Of a DNA stretch of 64,000 bases, positions 17,196 to 26,114 are shown one piece after another. The translations under genes and the position numbers were made by a program. The notes below the pieces were generated by a model. The model saw only the letters and a program-made list of their open reading frames with translations. It was not told the DNA's origin and did no database searches. The DNA is from Paenibacillus uliginis N3/975 (GTDB lineage Bacteria; Bacillota; Bacilli; Paenibacillales; Paenibacillaceae). The stretch lies in contig NZ_LT840184.1 in assembly GCF_900177425.1 (NCBI RefSeq), forward strand, positions 5,417,189 to 5,481,188, read 5' to 3'. The stretch's first letter is position 1, and each line of letters opens with the position of its first letter.

Positions 17196-18476
17196 ATGGA
17201 ACAGCAAGCTATTTTGGCCATTGCCATATTTCTAATCGTATATGCCATCATTATCAGTGAAAAAATACACCGGACTATTGCGGCCATGCTCGGTGGAGTA
17301 CTCATGCTCATGTTTGGCATAGTGGACCAGGAAACCGCTCTACACCACATTGACTTTAATACTCTGGGGCTTCTGATCGGTATGATGATTATCGTTAATA
17401 TTACGGCAGAGACAGGGCTATTCAAGTACATGGCTGTCTGGTCAGCCAAAAAAGCCGGAGGGCATCCGGTCAAAATCCTGATCTATTTGTCGCTTATCAC
17501 TGCGGTGGGCTCTGCCTTTCTCGACAATGTGACGACCGTGCTGCTCATGGTACCTGTTACATACAGCATTACACGCCAGCTACGAGTCGACCCCATTCCG
17601 TACATGATTGCTATCATCATCGCTTCGAATACCGGTGGGACGGCAACCATGATTGGCGACCCGCCGAATATTATGATCGGTAGCCGGGTTCCGGAACTGA
17701 CCTTTATGGCCTTCATCCAGAACTTAACACCCATCGTCATCCTCATTATGGCGACCATACTGCCTCTACTTGTGCTCATGTTCCGCAAACGGATCAAGAC
17801 AACACCCGAGCTTATGCACCAGGTGATGGAGCTGAACGAGAAAGATATGATCACCGACCGGAAGCTGCTCATGAAGTCGGTATCCGTACTTGCGCTCACC
17901 ATCGCTGGTTTTTTTCTGCATCAGCTGATTCATCTGGAATCTGCCACAGTTGCTCTCACGGGGGCATTCATTCTACTGTTGCTGACGGGAGAACATATGA
18001 TGGAACAGGCCATCGAAAAAGTGGAGTGGACAACCATCTTTTTCTTTGTAGGATTGTTCGTGCTCGTCTCAGGACTGATTGAAACTGGCGTCATCGCCCG
18101 ATTGGCTGAGCAAGCGTTGGAATGGACCGGAGGCAACCTTACAGCCTCTTCCATGCTGATCTTATGGCTCAGTGGTATCGCATCTGCATTCGTTGATAAC
18201 ATTCCGTTTGTGGCTACCATGATTCCTCTCATTCAGGAGATGGGCCACGGCGGAATAAGCAATCTTGAACCCTTGTGGTGGAGTCTTTCTCTCGGTGCCT
18301 GTCTCGGCGGCAACGGAACACTGATCGGTGCAAGCGCCAATCTCGTCACGGCAGGCCTATCAGCGAAAGAAGGGCACCCGATCAAGTTTATGGAGTATTT
18401 GAAATACGGCTTTCCGCTTATGATATTGTCCATCGTAATCTCATCGGTTTATATATTCATTCGGTATTTGATGTAA
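17196..18476 (+). CDS. ArsB/NhaD-family ion transporter (probable Na+/H+ antiporter)
   Basis: A 426-residue protein with about 11-12 spans in two pseudo-symmetric halves. Conserved unwound-helix motifs occur in each half: AFLDNVTTVLLMVPV and AFVDNIPFVATMIPL, plus NTGGTATMIGDPPNIMIG and LGACLGGNGTLIGASANLV. These define the IT superfamily (ArsB, NhaD, citrate transporters). GDPPNIM favours the ArsB/NhaD branch; the exact ion is uncertain. ATG at 17196 has GGAGG 9 nt upstream. The structured leader upstream suggests ligand-responsive control. Confidence 0.85.
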   Translation: MEQQAILAIAIFLIVYAIIISEKIHRTIAAMLGGVLMLMFGIVDQETALHHIDFNTLGLLIGMMIIVNITAETGLFKYMAVWSAKKAGGHPVKILIYLSLITAVGSAFLDNVTTVLLMVPVTYSITRQLRVDPIPYMIAIIIASNTGGTATMIGDPPNIMIGSRVPELTFMAFIQNLTPIVILIMATILPLLVLMFRKRIKTTPELMHQVMELNEKDMITDRKLLMKSVSVLALTIAGFFLHQLIHLESATVALTGAFILLLLTGEHMMEQAIEKVEWTTIFFFVGLFVLVSGLIETGVIARLAEQALEWTGGNLTASSMLILWLSGIASAFVDNIPFVATMIPLIQEMGHGGISNLEPLWWSLSLGACLGGNGTLIGASANLVTAGLSAKEGHPIKFMEYLKYGFPLMILSIVISSVYIFIRYLM

Positions 18477-18503
18477 TAGAGAACTAGCATACAGTTAAAA
18501 AAA

Positions 18504-18543
18504 ATGGGGTGCTCAAAAGGTTCGCAAACCTTGGGCACCCCAT
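18504..18543 (-). terminator. Terminator between the antiporter gene and ywbE
   Basis: The stem ATGGGGTGC with GCACCCCAT plus inner AAGGTT/AACCTT is followed on the minus strand by eight T residues, so it chiefly ends ywbE; it can also stop the convergent antiporter transcript. Confidence 0.8.
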
Positions 18544-18555
18544 TATCTGTTATAA

Positions 18556-18595
18556 GACGCTACGCGTACGAATCGTTCCTACAATCGCTCTTGCC
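18556..18595. repeat. Dispersed repeat family A, truncated copy A1
   Basis: GACGCTACGCGTACGAATCG followed by TTCCTACAATCGCTCTTGCC matches 24286-24330 almost base for base, including part of the preceding hairpin. It abuts the ywbE stop codon. Confidence 0.75.
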
Positions 18596-18597
18596 AA

Positions 18598-18795
18598 TTA
18601 GCTCGTGTATATAGCTTTAACACGACCCACTTGTCCGTCCTGAAGCCGGACCTTAATACCATGCGGATGACGCGGAGAATTCGTTAAAATATCTTTTACA
18701 ATACCTCGCGTCAGCTTGCCAGTCCGCTGATCCTGCTTCAACACAATATCTACTTCAATTCCGGGTTTTATGTCAGAACGATTCTGTCCATTCAT
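18598..18795 (-). CDS. ywbE: YwbE family protein
   Basis: The 65-residue protein starts MNGQNRSDIKPGIEVDIVLK and continues with DQRTGKLTRGIVKDILTNSP and HPHGIKVRLQDGQVGRV, almost identical in layout to B. subtilis YwbE (DUF2196). Function unknown; small basic beta-rich proteins. ATG at 18795 is favoured with AGGAG 8 nt upstream, though GTG three codons earlier is possible. A repeat fragment touches its stop codon. Confidence 0.9.
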   Translation of the reverse strand: MNGQNRSDIKPGIEVDIVLKQDQRTGKLTRGIVKDILTNSPRHPHGIKVRLQDGQVGRVKAIYTS

Positions 18796-18969
18796 AGATG
18801 TCACTCCTATTCAATCTTTCATGCGTTTTTTCATTTCTAATTATGACACACAATACGGAAATATAGATAAAAATGCAAATAAAAAAACGGACAAAAGGCC
18901 GTTCCAACCTTTTCATCCGCGTTTAATCCATAATATTGTCTTAAACTCACTTTACCTAACACGATTTCG

Positions 18970-19773
18970 TTATATTACACTTCCACCAAAGAGGAAACGA
19001 TTCTTCCAAGAATCACTGAAATTACCGACCAGCACGCCGCCGGACTTTTGTGAGTATGTATGCAGGAGCTTATTGTCTCCAAGATAGATAGCAACATGGG
19101 TAATACGCTGCTTGGACTTGTCCAATCCGGCATAATTCGAAGCGGAAGAACCTTTATAACTCATGAAGAATACGAGGTCTCCGCGCTTCAAATTACTGAT
19201 TTTGCTAACGGCAGTTCCTTTGTCCTTAATCCAGTCACCTTGTGTGCGGGAACTGCTTGGAAGCTTAATGCCTGTCCCTTCCAAAAATGCTCGACGAACA
19301 AAGTCAGAGCAATCAAAGGTTGTCGTCGTATTGCGGTCTGAACCAAATTCATAAGGAGTACCCAAGTACTTCATTCCGGCTTTAATAGCGTTCTCTACCA
19401 TAACAGAGCTGGAAGCCGATCCATTGCTATTGTTATTCGATGAGCTTCCAACTGTATTTGTGCTTCCTCCAGGTACAATATATTTCGAAGAGGCGTAGCC
19501 CTGTTTCCCTGAGCTTGTCTTCACTTCATACCAGCTGCTGCTGCTTTTTTTTACAATCTGAACCTTTTCGCCTTTATTAATTTTGGCAACGATTTTGCCT
19601 GAAGTCGATGGCTTACTTCTCAGATTGACGTTACCATTAGCTTTTCCCTGCTGTACACTGACCTGAGCATTGGATGCCGCAGCCGCGTATGTAGTTGATC
19701 CATATGTGTAAGAACCCATAACCGCTGCAGACAAAAGCGCACCGGCCATTATTTTTCTCCAATTCATTTGCAT
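18970..19773 (-). CDS. Secreted NlpC/P60 peptidoglycan endopeptidase with SH3b domain
   Basis: The 267-residue protein starts MQMNWRKIMAGALLSAAVMG with a Sec signal peptide. Bacterial SH3 domain at ~37-100 (VNLRSKPSTSGKIVAKINKG), a Ser/Asn/Gly linker at ~102-124, then NlpC/P60 with C155 in TTFDCSDFVRRAF, H226 in ITHVAIYLG and H238 as third polar residue. Such enzymes cut D-Glu-diaminopimelate bonds in stem peptides. ATG at 19773 has GGGAGGT 9 nt upstream; the frame extends 43 codons further without a ribosome site. Single gene. Confidence 0.9.
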   Translation of the reverse strand: MQMNWRKIMAGALLSAAVMGSYTYGSTTYAAAASNAQVSVQQGKANGNVNLRSKPSTSGKIVAKINKGEKVQIVKKSSSSWYEVKTSSGKQGYASSKYIVPGGSTNTVGSSSNNNSNGSASSSVMVENAIKAGMKYLGTPYEFGSDRNTTTTFDCSDFVRRAFLEGTGIKLPSSSRTQGDWIKDKGTAVSKISNLKRGDLVFFMSYKGSSASNYAGLDKSKQRITHVAIYLGDNKLLHTYSQKSGGVLVGNFSDSWKNRFLFGGSVI

Positions 19774-20069
19774 GTGATGTGTACCTCCCTGATTCTCGTA
19801 AAAGTCTGGAATCCGAAAACATGTTCCGTTCTTCCCGTCCCCCATTATAGACAGGCCAAAACCGGGACTGCATGCTCCGATTTTCACAAATGAACAAACC
19901 AACTTCTACCAAAAACAAGGACTTTCGTCTTGAATCCGACCTAATATTGGGTACATAGGATTATTAATGAAATAACTACTTTTAATATTTTCCTTATTAA
20001 ATGGGTAAATTTATATATTCTGCTTCTTATTTCTGGATCTACTTAAAAAAATGAGCGTGCACCAATCAA
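19774..20069. other. Upstream region of the endopeptidase gene
   Basis: A TATAAT (minus strand, 19844-19849) lies 70 bp before the start codon; no clear -35 and no riboswitch fold was recognised. The distal half is AT-rich and without a gene. Confidence 0.4.
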
Positions 20070-20115
20070 AAAAAGAGAGCTGCATACACCTGTTTGGTGG
20101 AGGCAGTTCTCTTTG
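20070..20115 (-). terminator. Intrinsic terminator of the pirin gene
   Basis: The stem AAAGAGAGCTGC with GCAGTTCTCTTT (one G-U-type mismatch) is followed on the minus strand by TTTTTTTG. Confidence 0.8.
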
Positions 20116-20136
20116 TAGGATTCACAATGCAAAGGT

Positions 20137-20907
20137 TTATGGTTTCTTCTTATAAAGTGGATAACCTGGATTGTCAGGCACATCAATCAAAATCATTCTT
20201 AGTCCCTCACTAGCTGTAAGACTGAGTAATTCATTAGCATTCGAACTCAGAAGGACAAAATCCTTATGATGAAACTGAAGCTGGCCTCCCTCTGTTTGGC
20301 CATTCCAAATTCCGCTACCTCGGACAGCAAGGGCGGTTAACACGCGTCCTTGAAGCAGCATATAGGTTATGCTCTTACCTTCCTGAAGATGGATATCATA
20401 CATGCGGGCATCTACCGATAAATCAGCCGGAGATCTATCACCAATGACCGTCTTGCGGACAATTCCATCCTCCCGTTCGATATGAAAATCTTTGTGCTGG
20501 TATCGCCGATAAGACGGATTTTGCTTCAAAGAGTCCCGCAATAGCGGTTCAAACCAGATTTGAAATCCTTCCGCATCCGGGCCAATAAAACGCTCCTCAT
20601 GCCGGACACCAGATCCTGTGCGCATGAGCTGCAGACCACCAGCCTCTACCTCACTTGTAATACCGAGCGTATCACTATGAACCGCTCTGCCTTGAATCAT
20701 ATAGGTGATGACCTCAAAGCCTTGGTGTGGATGCAATCCTATATATCCCTCAAGAGGTGAGTGAAACCAGGACCAATAAAACAGCGGACCTACACGGGTA
20801 ACAGCAGATCCCTCTCCCGAAAGACCGATCGGCTTCGATTCTGTAATTTTCCCTCCATCGTATATGCCTCTTCCATGCATTTCGGGTGGATACAGCGTCC
20901 CTTTCAT
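20137..20907 (-). CDS. Pirin family protein (cupin; quercetinase-like)
   Basis: The 256-residue protein has the pirin N-terminal cupin with metal-ligand pattern GLHPHQGFEVITYMIQG and the hallmark MRTGSGVRHEE, and a second cupin towards the C terminus (KDFVLLSSNANELL). Some pirins show quercetin 2,3-dioxygenase activity; the natural role is mostly unknown. ATG at 20907 (MKGTLYPPEMHG) is preceded by AGGAGTCAGGAC. It stands alone and is divergent from the two-component operon at 21116. Confidence 0.88.
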   Translation of the reverse strand: MKGTLYPPEMHGRGIYDGGKITESKPIGLSGEGSAVTRVGPLFYWSWFHSPLEGYIGLHPHQGFEVITYMIQGRAVHSDTLGITSEVEAGGLQLMRTGSGVRHEERFIGPDAEGFQIWFEPLLRDSLKQNPSYRRYQHKDFHIEREDGIVRKTVIGDRSPADLSVDARMYDIHLQEGKSITYMLLQGRVLTALAVRGSGIWNGQTEGGQLQFHHKDFVLLSSNANELLSLTASEGLRMILIDVPDNPGYPLYKKKP

Positions 20908-21115
20908 GTCCTGACTCCTCCTTACGTTTTTGTATCGTTTTTTACTTTTAAACTCATAATATCTTAAATTAAGATAATATCAACTACTATTAAGATTGTA
21001 TATTTAAACTAGCTTTCAGTTTATGTTCAGAAAAGTTTCAGGAGCCATTCAGCTTCCCGGTGTATGATCATTGTTAGTTAATATAGATACTGGAATGGAT
21101 ATGGGGGCTACAGTA

Positions 21116-21802
21116 ATGAATACGATCAAAGGCATTAAAATTTTGCTAGTGGATGATGAGCCGCATATTTTGCAATTTTTGGAGCTTGGACTGCGCAGTG
21201 AAGGGTTTGAGGTGGAATCCGCTTCAGACGGCATAAACGCTGTTCAAATGGCTGATCTCTTCAATCCTCATATCATCATCTTGGACATCATGATGCCGGG
21301 AATCGATGGCGTGGAGGTATGTCGGCAATTAAAACAGAACGGAAATGATGCCGCCATTATTATGCTCACCGCTAAGGACGAGGTAAGCGACCGGATTCGT
21401 GGACTCACCACCGGTGCGGACGATTATATGATAAAGCCCTTCAGTTTCGAGGAGCTTCTCGCCCGGATTCAAGCGCGGTTGCGTAATCAATTCCCTAATC
21501 TTTTCGGAGAGATTACATTAGGTCCCTTTGGAATTGATGACCGTAAACGGGAAATCACGTACTTAGGGCAGGCCCTGACATTGTCCCCAACAGAGTATGA
21601 CCTTCTTAAACTGTTAGTCATCAAACATGGCACCGTCATGAGCAAGAGCAAAATTTTGAATATCGTATGGGACTATGATTTTGGTGGAGAGGACAACATT
21701 GTCGAAGTGTATATCCGCTCTCTTCGTGAGAAGCTGAGAGATAAAGAACACGTAATTATACGCACCCTACGGGGCGCCGGATACCGGGTTGATCTGCCAT
21801 GA
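21116..21802 (+). CDS. OmpR-family response regulator
   Basis: The 228-residue protein has a receiver domain with D13-D14, phospho-acceptor D57 (IIILDIMMPGIDG), a conserved Thr in MLTAKD and Lys in MIKPFSF. A winged-helix domain follows: LSPTEYDLLKLLVIKHG, IVEVYIRSLREKL and RTLRGAGYRV. ATG at 21116 is preferred with GGGGG 8-9 nt upstream; the frame could start up to 15 codons earlier at TTG. Its stop overlaps the kinase start by 4 nt (ATGA), so the pair is translationally coupled. Confidence 0.9.
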   Translation: MNTIKGIKILLVDDEPHILQFLELGLRSEGFEVESASDGINAVQMADLFNPHIIILDIMMPGIDGVEVCRQLKQNGNDAAIIMLTAKDEVSDRIRGLTTGADDYMIKPFSFEELLARIQARLRNQFPNLFGEITLGPFGIDDRKREITYLGQALTLSPTEYDLLKLLVIKHGTVMSKSKILNIVWDYDFGGEDNIVEVYIRSLREKLRDKEHVIIRTLRGAGYRVDLP

Positions 21803-23283
21803 AGGAACGTATCTCAAAGATATTTCGGAAACCCGGTTCTCTAAGGGTTCAGCTGTTATCTAGGTCGCTGTTCGTCCTGGCTGTACTTCTGATTCTGATA
21901 GGTTTCCTGCAGTATGTATTGATGAAAAATGTCATGTACCGTAGCCAGGCGGAAGCGATGACAGCCCAGCTGCGCTCCGTTCCCAGAGACGTCTGGAATT
22001 CTTCTGACAGACACTGGCCGGATCAGATAGATAACGGCAAGCAGGCCAAAGAACCCGACACCGGCCGGAGACCGTTGTTCTTCATGCCGGATATGTCATT
22101 GGCCGTTATCGACGCAGAGGGCGGTTTTAATGAGGTGCAGACTGATGGAGGATATAGCGCACCGCAGCTGTCGGCTGATACGTATCGTTCCATTTTAAGT
22201 GAAATGAAGGAACGTAAGCCGAACGAGTACCGGGTGGTAAAAGATAAGGATGGCATCGAACAATTGGTTGTATTCCTCCCTGCCGGCAATCCGGGAAATC
22301 CAGATAGACTGCTGCAGATGGGGAAAAATACAGATCCGATTCAGGATGTGATTCTGCGGCAATTGGTGACCTTTACTGCACTCGCATTGCTCGCTATGGC
22401 CGGCGGTCTGCTTCTCTATCTGCCGCTTCTGCGCCAAACACTAAATCCGTTGAACAACATGGTGGAGGCCGTAGAGCGGACGGATGCCGGCAATTTGGCT
22501 GACCGTTTTCCAGATCAGCAGGGTCAGCAGGAGATCGACCGCCTCGCGGAATCGTTTAACAGCATGCTTGAACGCTTGGACATTTCCTTCAGGGCGGAGC
22601 GTGAATCCAAGGAGCAGATGCGCCGCTTCATTGCGGATGCATCACATGAGCTTCGAACACCGCTGACCTCCATTCACGGCTTTCTGGAAGTGCTGCTCCG
22701 TGGAGCGGCCAATCATCCAGATCAGCTGGAAGCAGCTTTACGCAGTATGCATGGTGAATCAAACCGTATGAAAAAGTTGATCGAGGATCTCCTTCTTCTC
22801 GCCAAGCTCGACAGAGCTCCCGAACTTCAGCTAAAGGAAACTCAGCTGGATATGCTGATCATGGAGATGGAGCCGCATCTGAGAATGCTGGCGGATGAAC
22901 GATTCGTGTCCTTTAATCTGGAACAAGGTATTCGCTGCATGTGTGATCCGGACAAACTCAAGCAGGTCGTGCTGAACTTGTTTCATAATGCCGTCCAGCA
23001 CACTGACCCTAAAAAAGGACAGATTGAGGTCAGATTGAAACTCCATGAGAAACAAACCGTTCTTACAGTGAGTGACAATGGCCAAGGCATACCGTCCGAT
23101 CATCTTCCTCACCTGTTTGAACGATTTTACCGCATCGATAATTCCCGAAGCCGTAAATACGGAGGCTCCGGGTTAGGACTTTCAATTACACAATCCATTG
23201 TGGAAGCTCATGGTGGAATGATTGAGGCAGACAGCAAGGTTGGTGAAGGATCTGTGTTTATAGTGACTCTTCCATCACTATAA
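21799..23283 (+). CDS. Sensor histidine kinase, partner of the regulator at 21116
   Basis: The 494-residue protein has a span at ~22-42, an extracytoplasmic domain of ~145 residues, a second span at ~190-212, HAMP (LNPLNNMVEAVERTDAGNL), HisKA with H283 in IADASHELRTPLTSIHGF, and HATPase with LFHNAVQHTD, DNGQGIP and GGSGLGL. This is the classical extracellular-sensing layout (EnvZ/PhoR type). The signal is unknown. It ends at a good terminator, so the operon is bicistronic. Confidence 0.9.
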   Translation: MKERISKIFRKPGSLRVQLLSRSLFVLAVLLILIGFLQYVLMKNVMYRSQAEAMTAQLRSVPRDVWNSSDRHWPDQIDNGKQAKEPDTGRRPLFFMPDMSLAVIDAEGGFNEVQTDGGYSAPQLSADTYRSILSEMKERKPNEYRVVKDKDGIEQLVVFLPAGNPGNPDRLLQMGKNTDPIQDVILRQLVTFTALALLAMAGGLLLYLPLLRQTLNPLNNMVEAVERTDAGNLADRFPDQQGQQEIDRLAESFNSMLERLDISFRAERESKEQMRRFIADASHELRTPLTSIHGFLEVLLRGAANHPDQLEAALRSMHGESNRMKKLIEDLLLLAKLDRAPELQLKETQLDMLIMEMEPHLRMLADERFVSFNLEQGIRCMCDPDKLKQVVLNLFHNAVQHTDPKKGQIEVRLKLHEKQTVLTVSDNGQGIPSDHLPHLFERFYRIDNSRSRKYGGSGLGLSITQSIVEAHGGMIEADSKVGEGSVFIVTLPSL

Positions 23284-23285
23284 AC

Positions 23286-23340
23286 AATCAAGGGATGTCC
23301 GTAACGGTCGATACATGACCTAGGACAGTCCCTTGATTTT
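23286..23340 (+). terminator. Terminator of the two-component operon
   Basis: AATCAAGGGA pairs with TCCCTTGATT, with further inner pairing, followed by TTTTAG. Confidence 0.8.
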
Positions 23341-23401
23341 AGTAAGAATTCCGATATACCGTTTTTATTCCACCTGAGCTTTCTTATCAATAACCTCAGC
23401 C

Positions 23402-24127
23402 CTATATCAAATGTAAATATTCCCTTAAAGCTAACTGATTTTTAACAAAGATCTGTTTATTACCTGATAAAGTTATTAAACCTAAATCCTCAAACTTGCT
23501 GAATTTTCGGCTTACCGTTTCTCTTGCAACACCTACGTAACTCGCCACTTCTTCTCGTGTTATGGGTAATTCGATAAGAATTCCCTCATTTTTTTTCATT
23601 CCAAACTTTTGGCAGAATTCCAATATCATTTGTACGATTCTTACTTCAGCATCGTTAGTTGCTAAATTCTGTGCTAAATTTTCTATATGGGCTAACCGTT
23701 TTGTCACCGCTCTTAAAAGTTTTAGTGCAATTTCAGGATTGGCTTCCATAATACGATCAATATCATCTTTCGTTAACAGGCAAATCACTGTATCTTCAAT
23801 GGCATATACACTAAAATTGTTTACTTCATCATGATTAAAAAGATGCAATTCTCCAAAAAACTCGCCAGTTGTCAAAATATATAAAATTTGTTCTTTCCCA
23901 TTAACAGTAAATTTAGATACTTTTACTTGCCCTTTATTCACAATAAATAATTTGTCTGATTTCTCGCCCTCGTGCAGAAGCGCTTGCCCCTTTTTGAAAT
24001 GGATGTGTTTCGTCATTTTAGCTACTTTTAAGATTTCCTCATCAGATAATTCCTTGAAAATCGGAACTTTTTTAGGGCAGGGCTCTATCATTTTGTGATT
24101 ATCATGGTTACAATTATGCTCCTTCAT
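23402..24127 (-). CDS. Crp/Fnr-family transcriptional regulator with N-terminal Cys/His motif
   Basis: The protein (241 residues from ATG at 24127) has an N-terminal NCNHDNHKMIEPCPKKVPIF stretch, a cyclic-nucleotide-like beta-roll (GEKSDKLFIVNKGQVKVSKF, GEFFGELHLF), a long dimer helix and the HTH ITREEVASYVGVARETVSRK. Two N-terminal Cys plus His residues could bind a metal or cluster; the four-Cys Fnr pattern is not complete. AGGTG lies 6 nt from this ATG; ATG three codons earlier would overlap it. It sits next to the rubredoxin/flavodiiron operon, so redox or NO control of that operon is likely. Confidence 0.85.
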   Translation of the reverse strand: MKEHNCNHDNHKMIEPCPKKVPIFKELSDEEILKVAKMTKHIHFKKGQALLHEGEKSDKLFIVNKGQVKVSKFTVNGKEQILYILTTGEFFGELHLFNHDEVNNFSVYAIEDTVICLLTKDDIDRIMEANPEIALKLLRAVTKRLAHIENLAQNLATNDAEVRIVQMILEFCQKFGMKKNEGILIELPITREEVASYVGVARETVSRKFSKFEDLGLITLSGNKQIFVKNQLALREYLHLI

Positions 24128-24172
24128 TATCATCACCTAACAAGAAATTTTATTGTCGATCTACTATTACTT

Positions 24173-24187
24173 TGAGAATCAATATCA
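24173..24187. promoter_or_regulatory. Fur-box-like site upstream of the Crp/Fnr gene
   Basis: TGAGAATCAATATCA matches the 7-1-7 Fur/PerR-type consensus TGATAATNATTATCA at 12 of 14 defined positions. On the minus strand it contains TGATATTGAT, also found upstream of the flavodiiron gene (27367-27380), so it may instead be a site for the Crp/Fnr protein itself. It lies about 45 nt before the start codon. Confidence 0.4.
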
Positions 24188-24285
24188 ATAACAAAAATAT
24201 ATCATTATGCTAAAGGGCGTATTATGTTTTGAATCACACTGCCAAAAAGGTCCATTGACCTGGGACGCCCCCTATGTCTGTCGTA

Positions 24286-24460
24286 AGACGCTACGTGTAC
24301 GAAGCGTTCCTACAATCGCTCTTGCCCCCGAATTTCCTGAATGATTTCTTAGCGAAAGAAATTCGGGGACAAAGGAGCGTGTGCTTTCGATGCGAGCTTT
24401 CCTTTGGAAAGCTTTTACCGCTGCCGCTTCTCCGGAATCGTTTCGTCCTCTCCGCTGCTT
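24286..24460. repeat. Dispersed palindromic repeat family A, copy A2 (longest)
   Basis: An 11-bp perfect inverted repeat CCCCGAATTTC/GAAATTCGGGG (24326-24366 region) is flanked by outer arms that also pair imperfectly (GTACGAAGCGTTCC near the left, GGAATCGTTTCGTCC near the right). Copies lie at 18556, 33773 and 50227. A hairpin (GGTCC/GGACC-like with GGGCGT...ACGCCC, 24215-24271) precedes it as in copy A1. This occupies the gene-free gap between the regulator and the 24534 terminator; no coding frame is supported. Confidence 0.75.
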
Positions 24461-24533
24461 CGTACATATTCACTAATTAAACACAGAAACAAAGAAACTG
24501 CCCTTGGTAGAATGGAAGTGTTGAGCAACCAAG

Positions 24534-24583
24534 AAAAAGAGCGAGTGTTGATGGGGATATGCCCCTCAAACTCGCTCTTTTTT
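24534..24583. terminator. Strong terminator of the rubredoxin operon
   Basis: The stem AAAAAGAGCGAGT with ACTCGCTCTTTTTT and an inner GGGG/CCCC pair has T tracts on both strands. It lies 100 bp after the rubredoxin stop. Confidence 0.8.
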
Positions 24584-24682
24584 GTTAAATCATCGACTGT
24601 CTTGTAGACACTTGCTGTTTCACAAAGTTTGAAAACTACTTTTGGGACAGCCCCAATTAAAAATGATATATGTGCCGTTATC

Positions 24683-24847
24683 CTATTCTTCTACCTCTGC
24701 AAATTTATCTTTGTCTTCGCCACACACCGGGCATACCCAATCCTCCGGCAAATCCTGAAATAAAATCCCGGGATCAACACCTTCATCAGGATCCCCAACA
24801 GTCGGATCGTAAATGTAACCACAGGGTAAACAAATGTATTTTTTCAT
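24683..24847 (-). CDS. Rubredoxin
   Basis: ATG at 24847 opens a 54-residue protein starting MKKYICLPCGYIYDPTVGDP with the second metal loop DWVCPVCGEDKDKF. C6, C9, C39 and C42 form the complete Fe(Cys)4 site. It is a one-electron carrier between the adjacent reductase and the flavodiiron protein. GGAGG lies 6-10 nt upstream of the ATG. It is the last gene of the three-gene operon, 20 bp after the reductase stop. Confidence 0.95.
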   Translation of the reverse strand: MKKYICLPCGYIYDPTVGDPDEGVDPGILFQDLPEDWVCPVCGEDKDKFAEVEE

Positions 24848-24867
24848 TTTGAAATCCTCCTTGTTGT

Positions 24868-26091
24868 TTAAGCGGGTGTCGTAAGCCGACCTTTCACTTC
24901 ACTCATTAAATCCTTTATAGAACTATCGTTCAGATTAATCCCATCTAATGAAACTCCGCTTTCAATAGCTGTTTTATACGGAATAGACGCCAACATGTCA
25001 CCAAGAGAAATAACCCCAACCATTTTATTATCTTTAATAAAGACTCTAGTGTACTTTTCAGCACCATCTTCCTCAATGATCGTTGTATCACAGCGGCTTT
25101 CATCTATGAATCCAATTGAAAACAGAGAAAGATTAAAGGCATTGAACACCGTAAACGGAGTCGTCTTCTGATAAGATTCAGCAACAGACACCATATTCTT
25201 ACCCGCCACTTTTCCTTGGTCCATCGCCGGACCCCATAGACCTTCCACTTCACCATTTAGCTCTATTACATCACCAGCGGCATAAACATCCTTAATGTTC
25301 GTTTCCATTCGCTCATTCACAATAATCCCCTTGCCCGTATGGATTGGTGTGTTTTCTGTTAGGTCGATGTTCGGAACGACTCCGATGGAGTAGATCACAC
25401 TGTCACAAGAAATGGTTTGGTCCCCCAGTACGATCCCTTCTACTTCATCTCCATCCATGATCTGCTTAATGGAGGTATTTACATGAACATCTACGCCTGC
25501 TTCTTCAATTTTATTTTTGAGTAAAGCGCTTGTTTTATCATCCAGTTGTCTAGCCATTAGCCTTGGTGCAGCTTCGACAATCGTAACCTTTTTACCCGCC
25601 TTAAAAATGGACCAGGCCGTTTCTAATCCTTGAATTCCCCCGCCAATATTTACAATGCTTGTTTTATCCTCTATAAATACTTTGAAGTCTTCTGCTTCAT
25701 GCATTTCTCTAATGGTAAAAACCCCTTTTTTATCTGCCCCATCAATTAGCAGCTTCCGGTTTTTAGCCCCCGTACAAATGAGTAATTTATCGTACTGAAT
25801 CGTTTCACCCGTTGACGTATGGAGGGTATGGTTATCGGAATCAATATGTTCGATTTTTGTATGAAGCAGGGTTTGGATATTTTGAGTTTGATACCATTTT
25901 TCCTTCTTAATTAGCACTTTTTCACTGCCCAAGTCTGAAAATAATTCTTTTGATAATTTGATTCTGTTATAGGGTAATGATGTTTCGGCTCCAATTAATA
26001 ATATACTTGATTCCTGATCCAGGTCTCGTATTGCTTTCGCTGCATTTACAGCCGCAACACCCGTTCCGATGATACAATAATTTTTATTCAT
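24868..26091 (-). CDS. NAD(P)H:rubredoxin oxidoreductase-type FAD enzyme
   Basis: The 407-residue protein starts MNKNYCIIGTGVAAVNAAKA with the FAD loop GTGVAA; the NAD(P)H loop is NIGGGIQGLETAW and the second FAD motif DVYAAGDVIEL. The layout is that of NorW and clostridial NADH:rubredoxin reductases. By context it passes electrons from NAD(P)H to rubredoxin and on to the flavodiiron protein. ATG at 26091 is chosen with GGGTG upstream; GTG four codons earlier is possible. It starts 23 nt after the flavodiiron stop. Confidence 0.88.
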   Translation of the reverse strand: MNKNYCIIGTGVAAVNAAKAIRDLDQESSILLIGAETSLPYNRIKLSKELFSDLGSEKVLIKKEKWYQTQNIQTLLHTKIEHIDSDNHTLHTSTGETIQYDKLLICTGAKNRKLLIDGADKKGVFTIREMHEAEDFKVFIEDKTSIVNIGGGIQGLETAWSIFKAGKKVTIVEAAPRLMARQLDDKTSALLKNKIEEAGVDVHVNTSIKQIMDGDEVEGIVLGDQTISCDSVIYSIGVVPNIDLTENTPIHTGKGIIVNERMETNIKDVYAAGDVIELNGEVEGLWGPAMDQGKVAGKNMVSVAESYQKTTPFTVFNAFNLSLFSIGFIDESRCDTTIIEEDGAEKYTRVFIKDNKMVGVISLGDMLASIPYKTAIESGVSLDGINLNDSSIKDLMSEVKGRLTTPA

Positions 26092-26114
26092 TTTTTCACC
26101 CACTTATCATGTTA

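Noticed and set aside
17042..17473. A 143-codon minus-strand frame across the antiporter leader
   Set aside because: Overlaps the strongly supported antiporter gene and its leader; no initiation signal.
19774..19980. A c-di-AMP (ydaO) riboswitch upstream of the NlpC/P60 gene, where such elements are common
   Set aside because: The conserved GGGGAACC and GAAUCCGUCAGCUAA-like elements could not be found; only a TATAAT box is visible.
24590..24656. Possible end of an IS element (TTTGGGACAGCCCC)
   Set aside because: It resembles the tips of some IS families, but no partner inverted repeat, target duplication or transposase fragment is visible.
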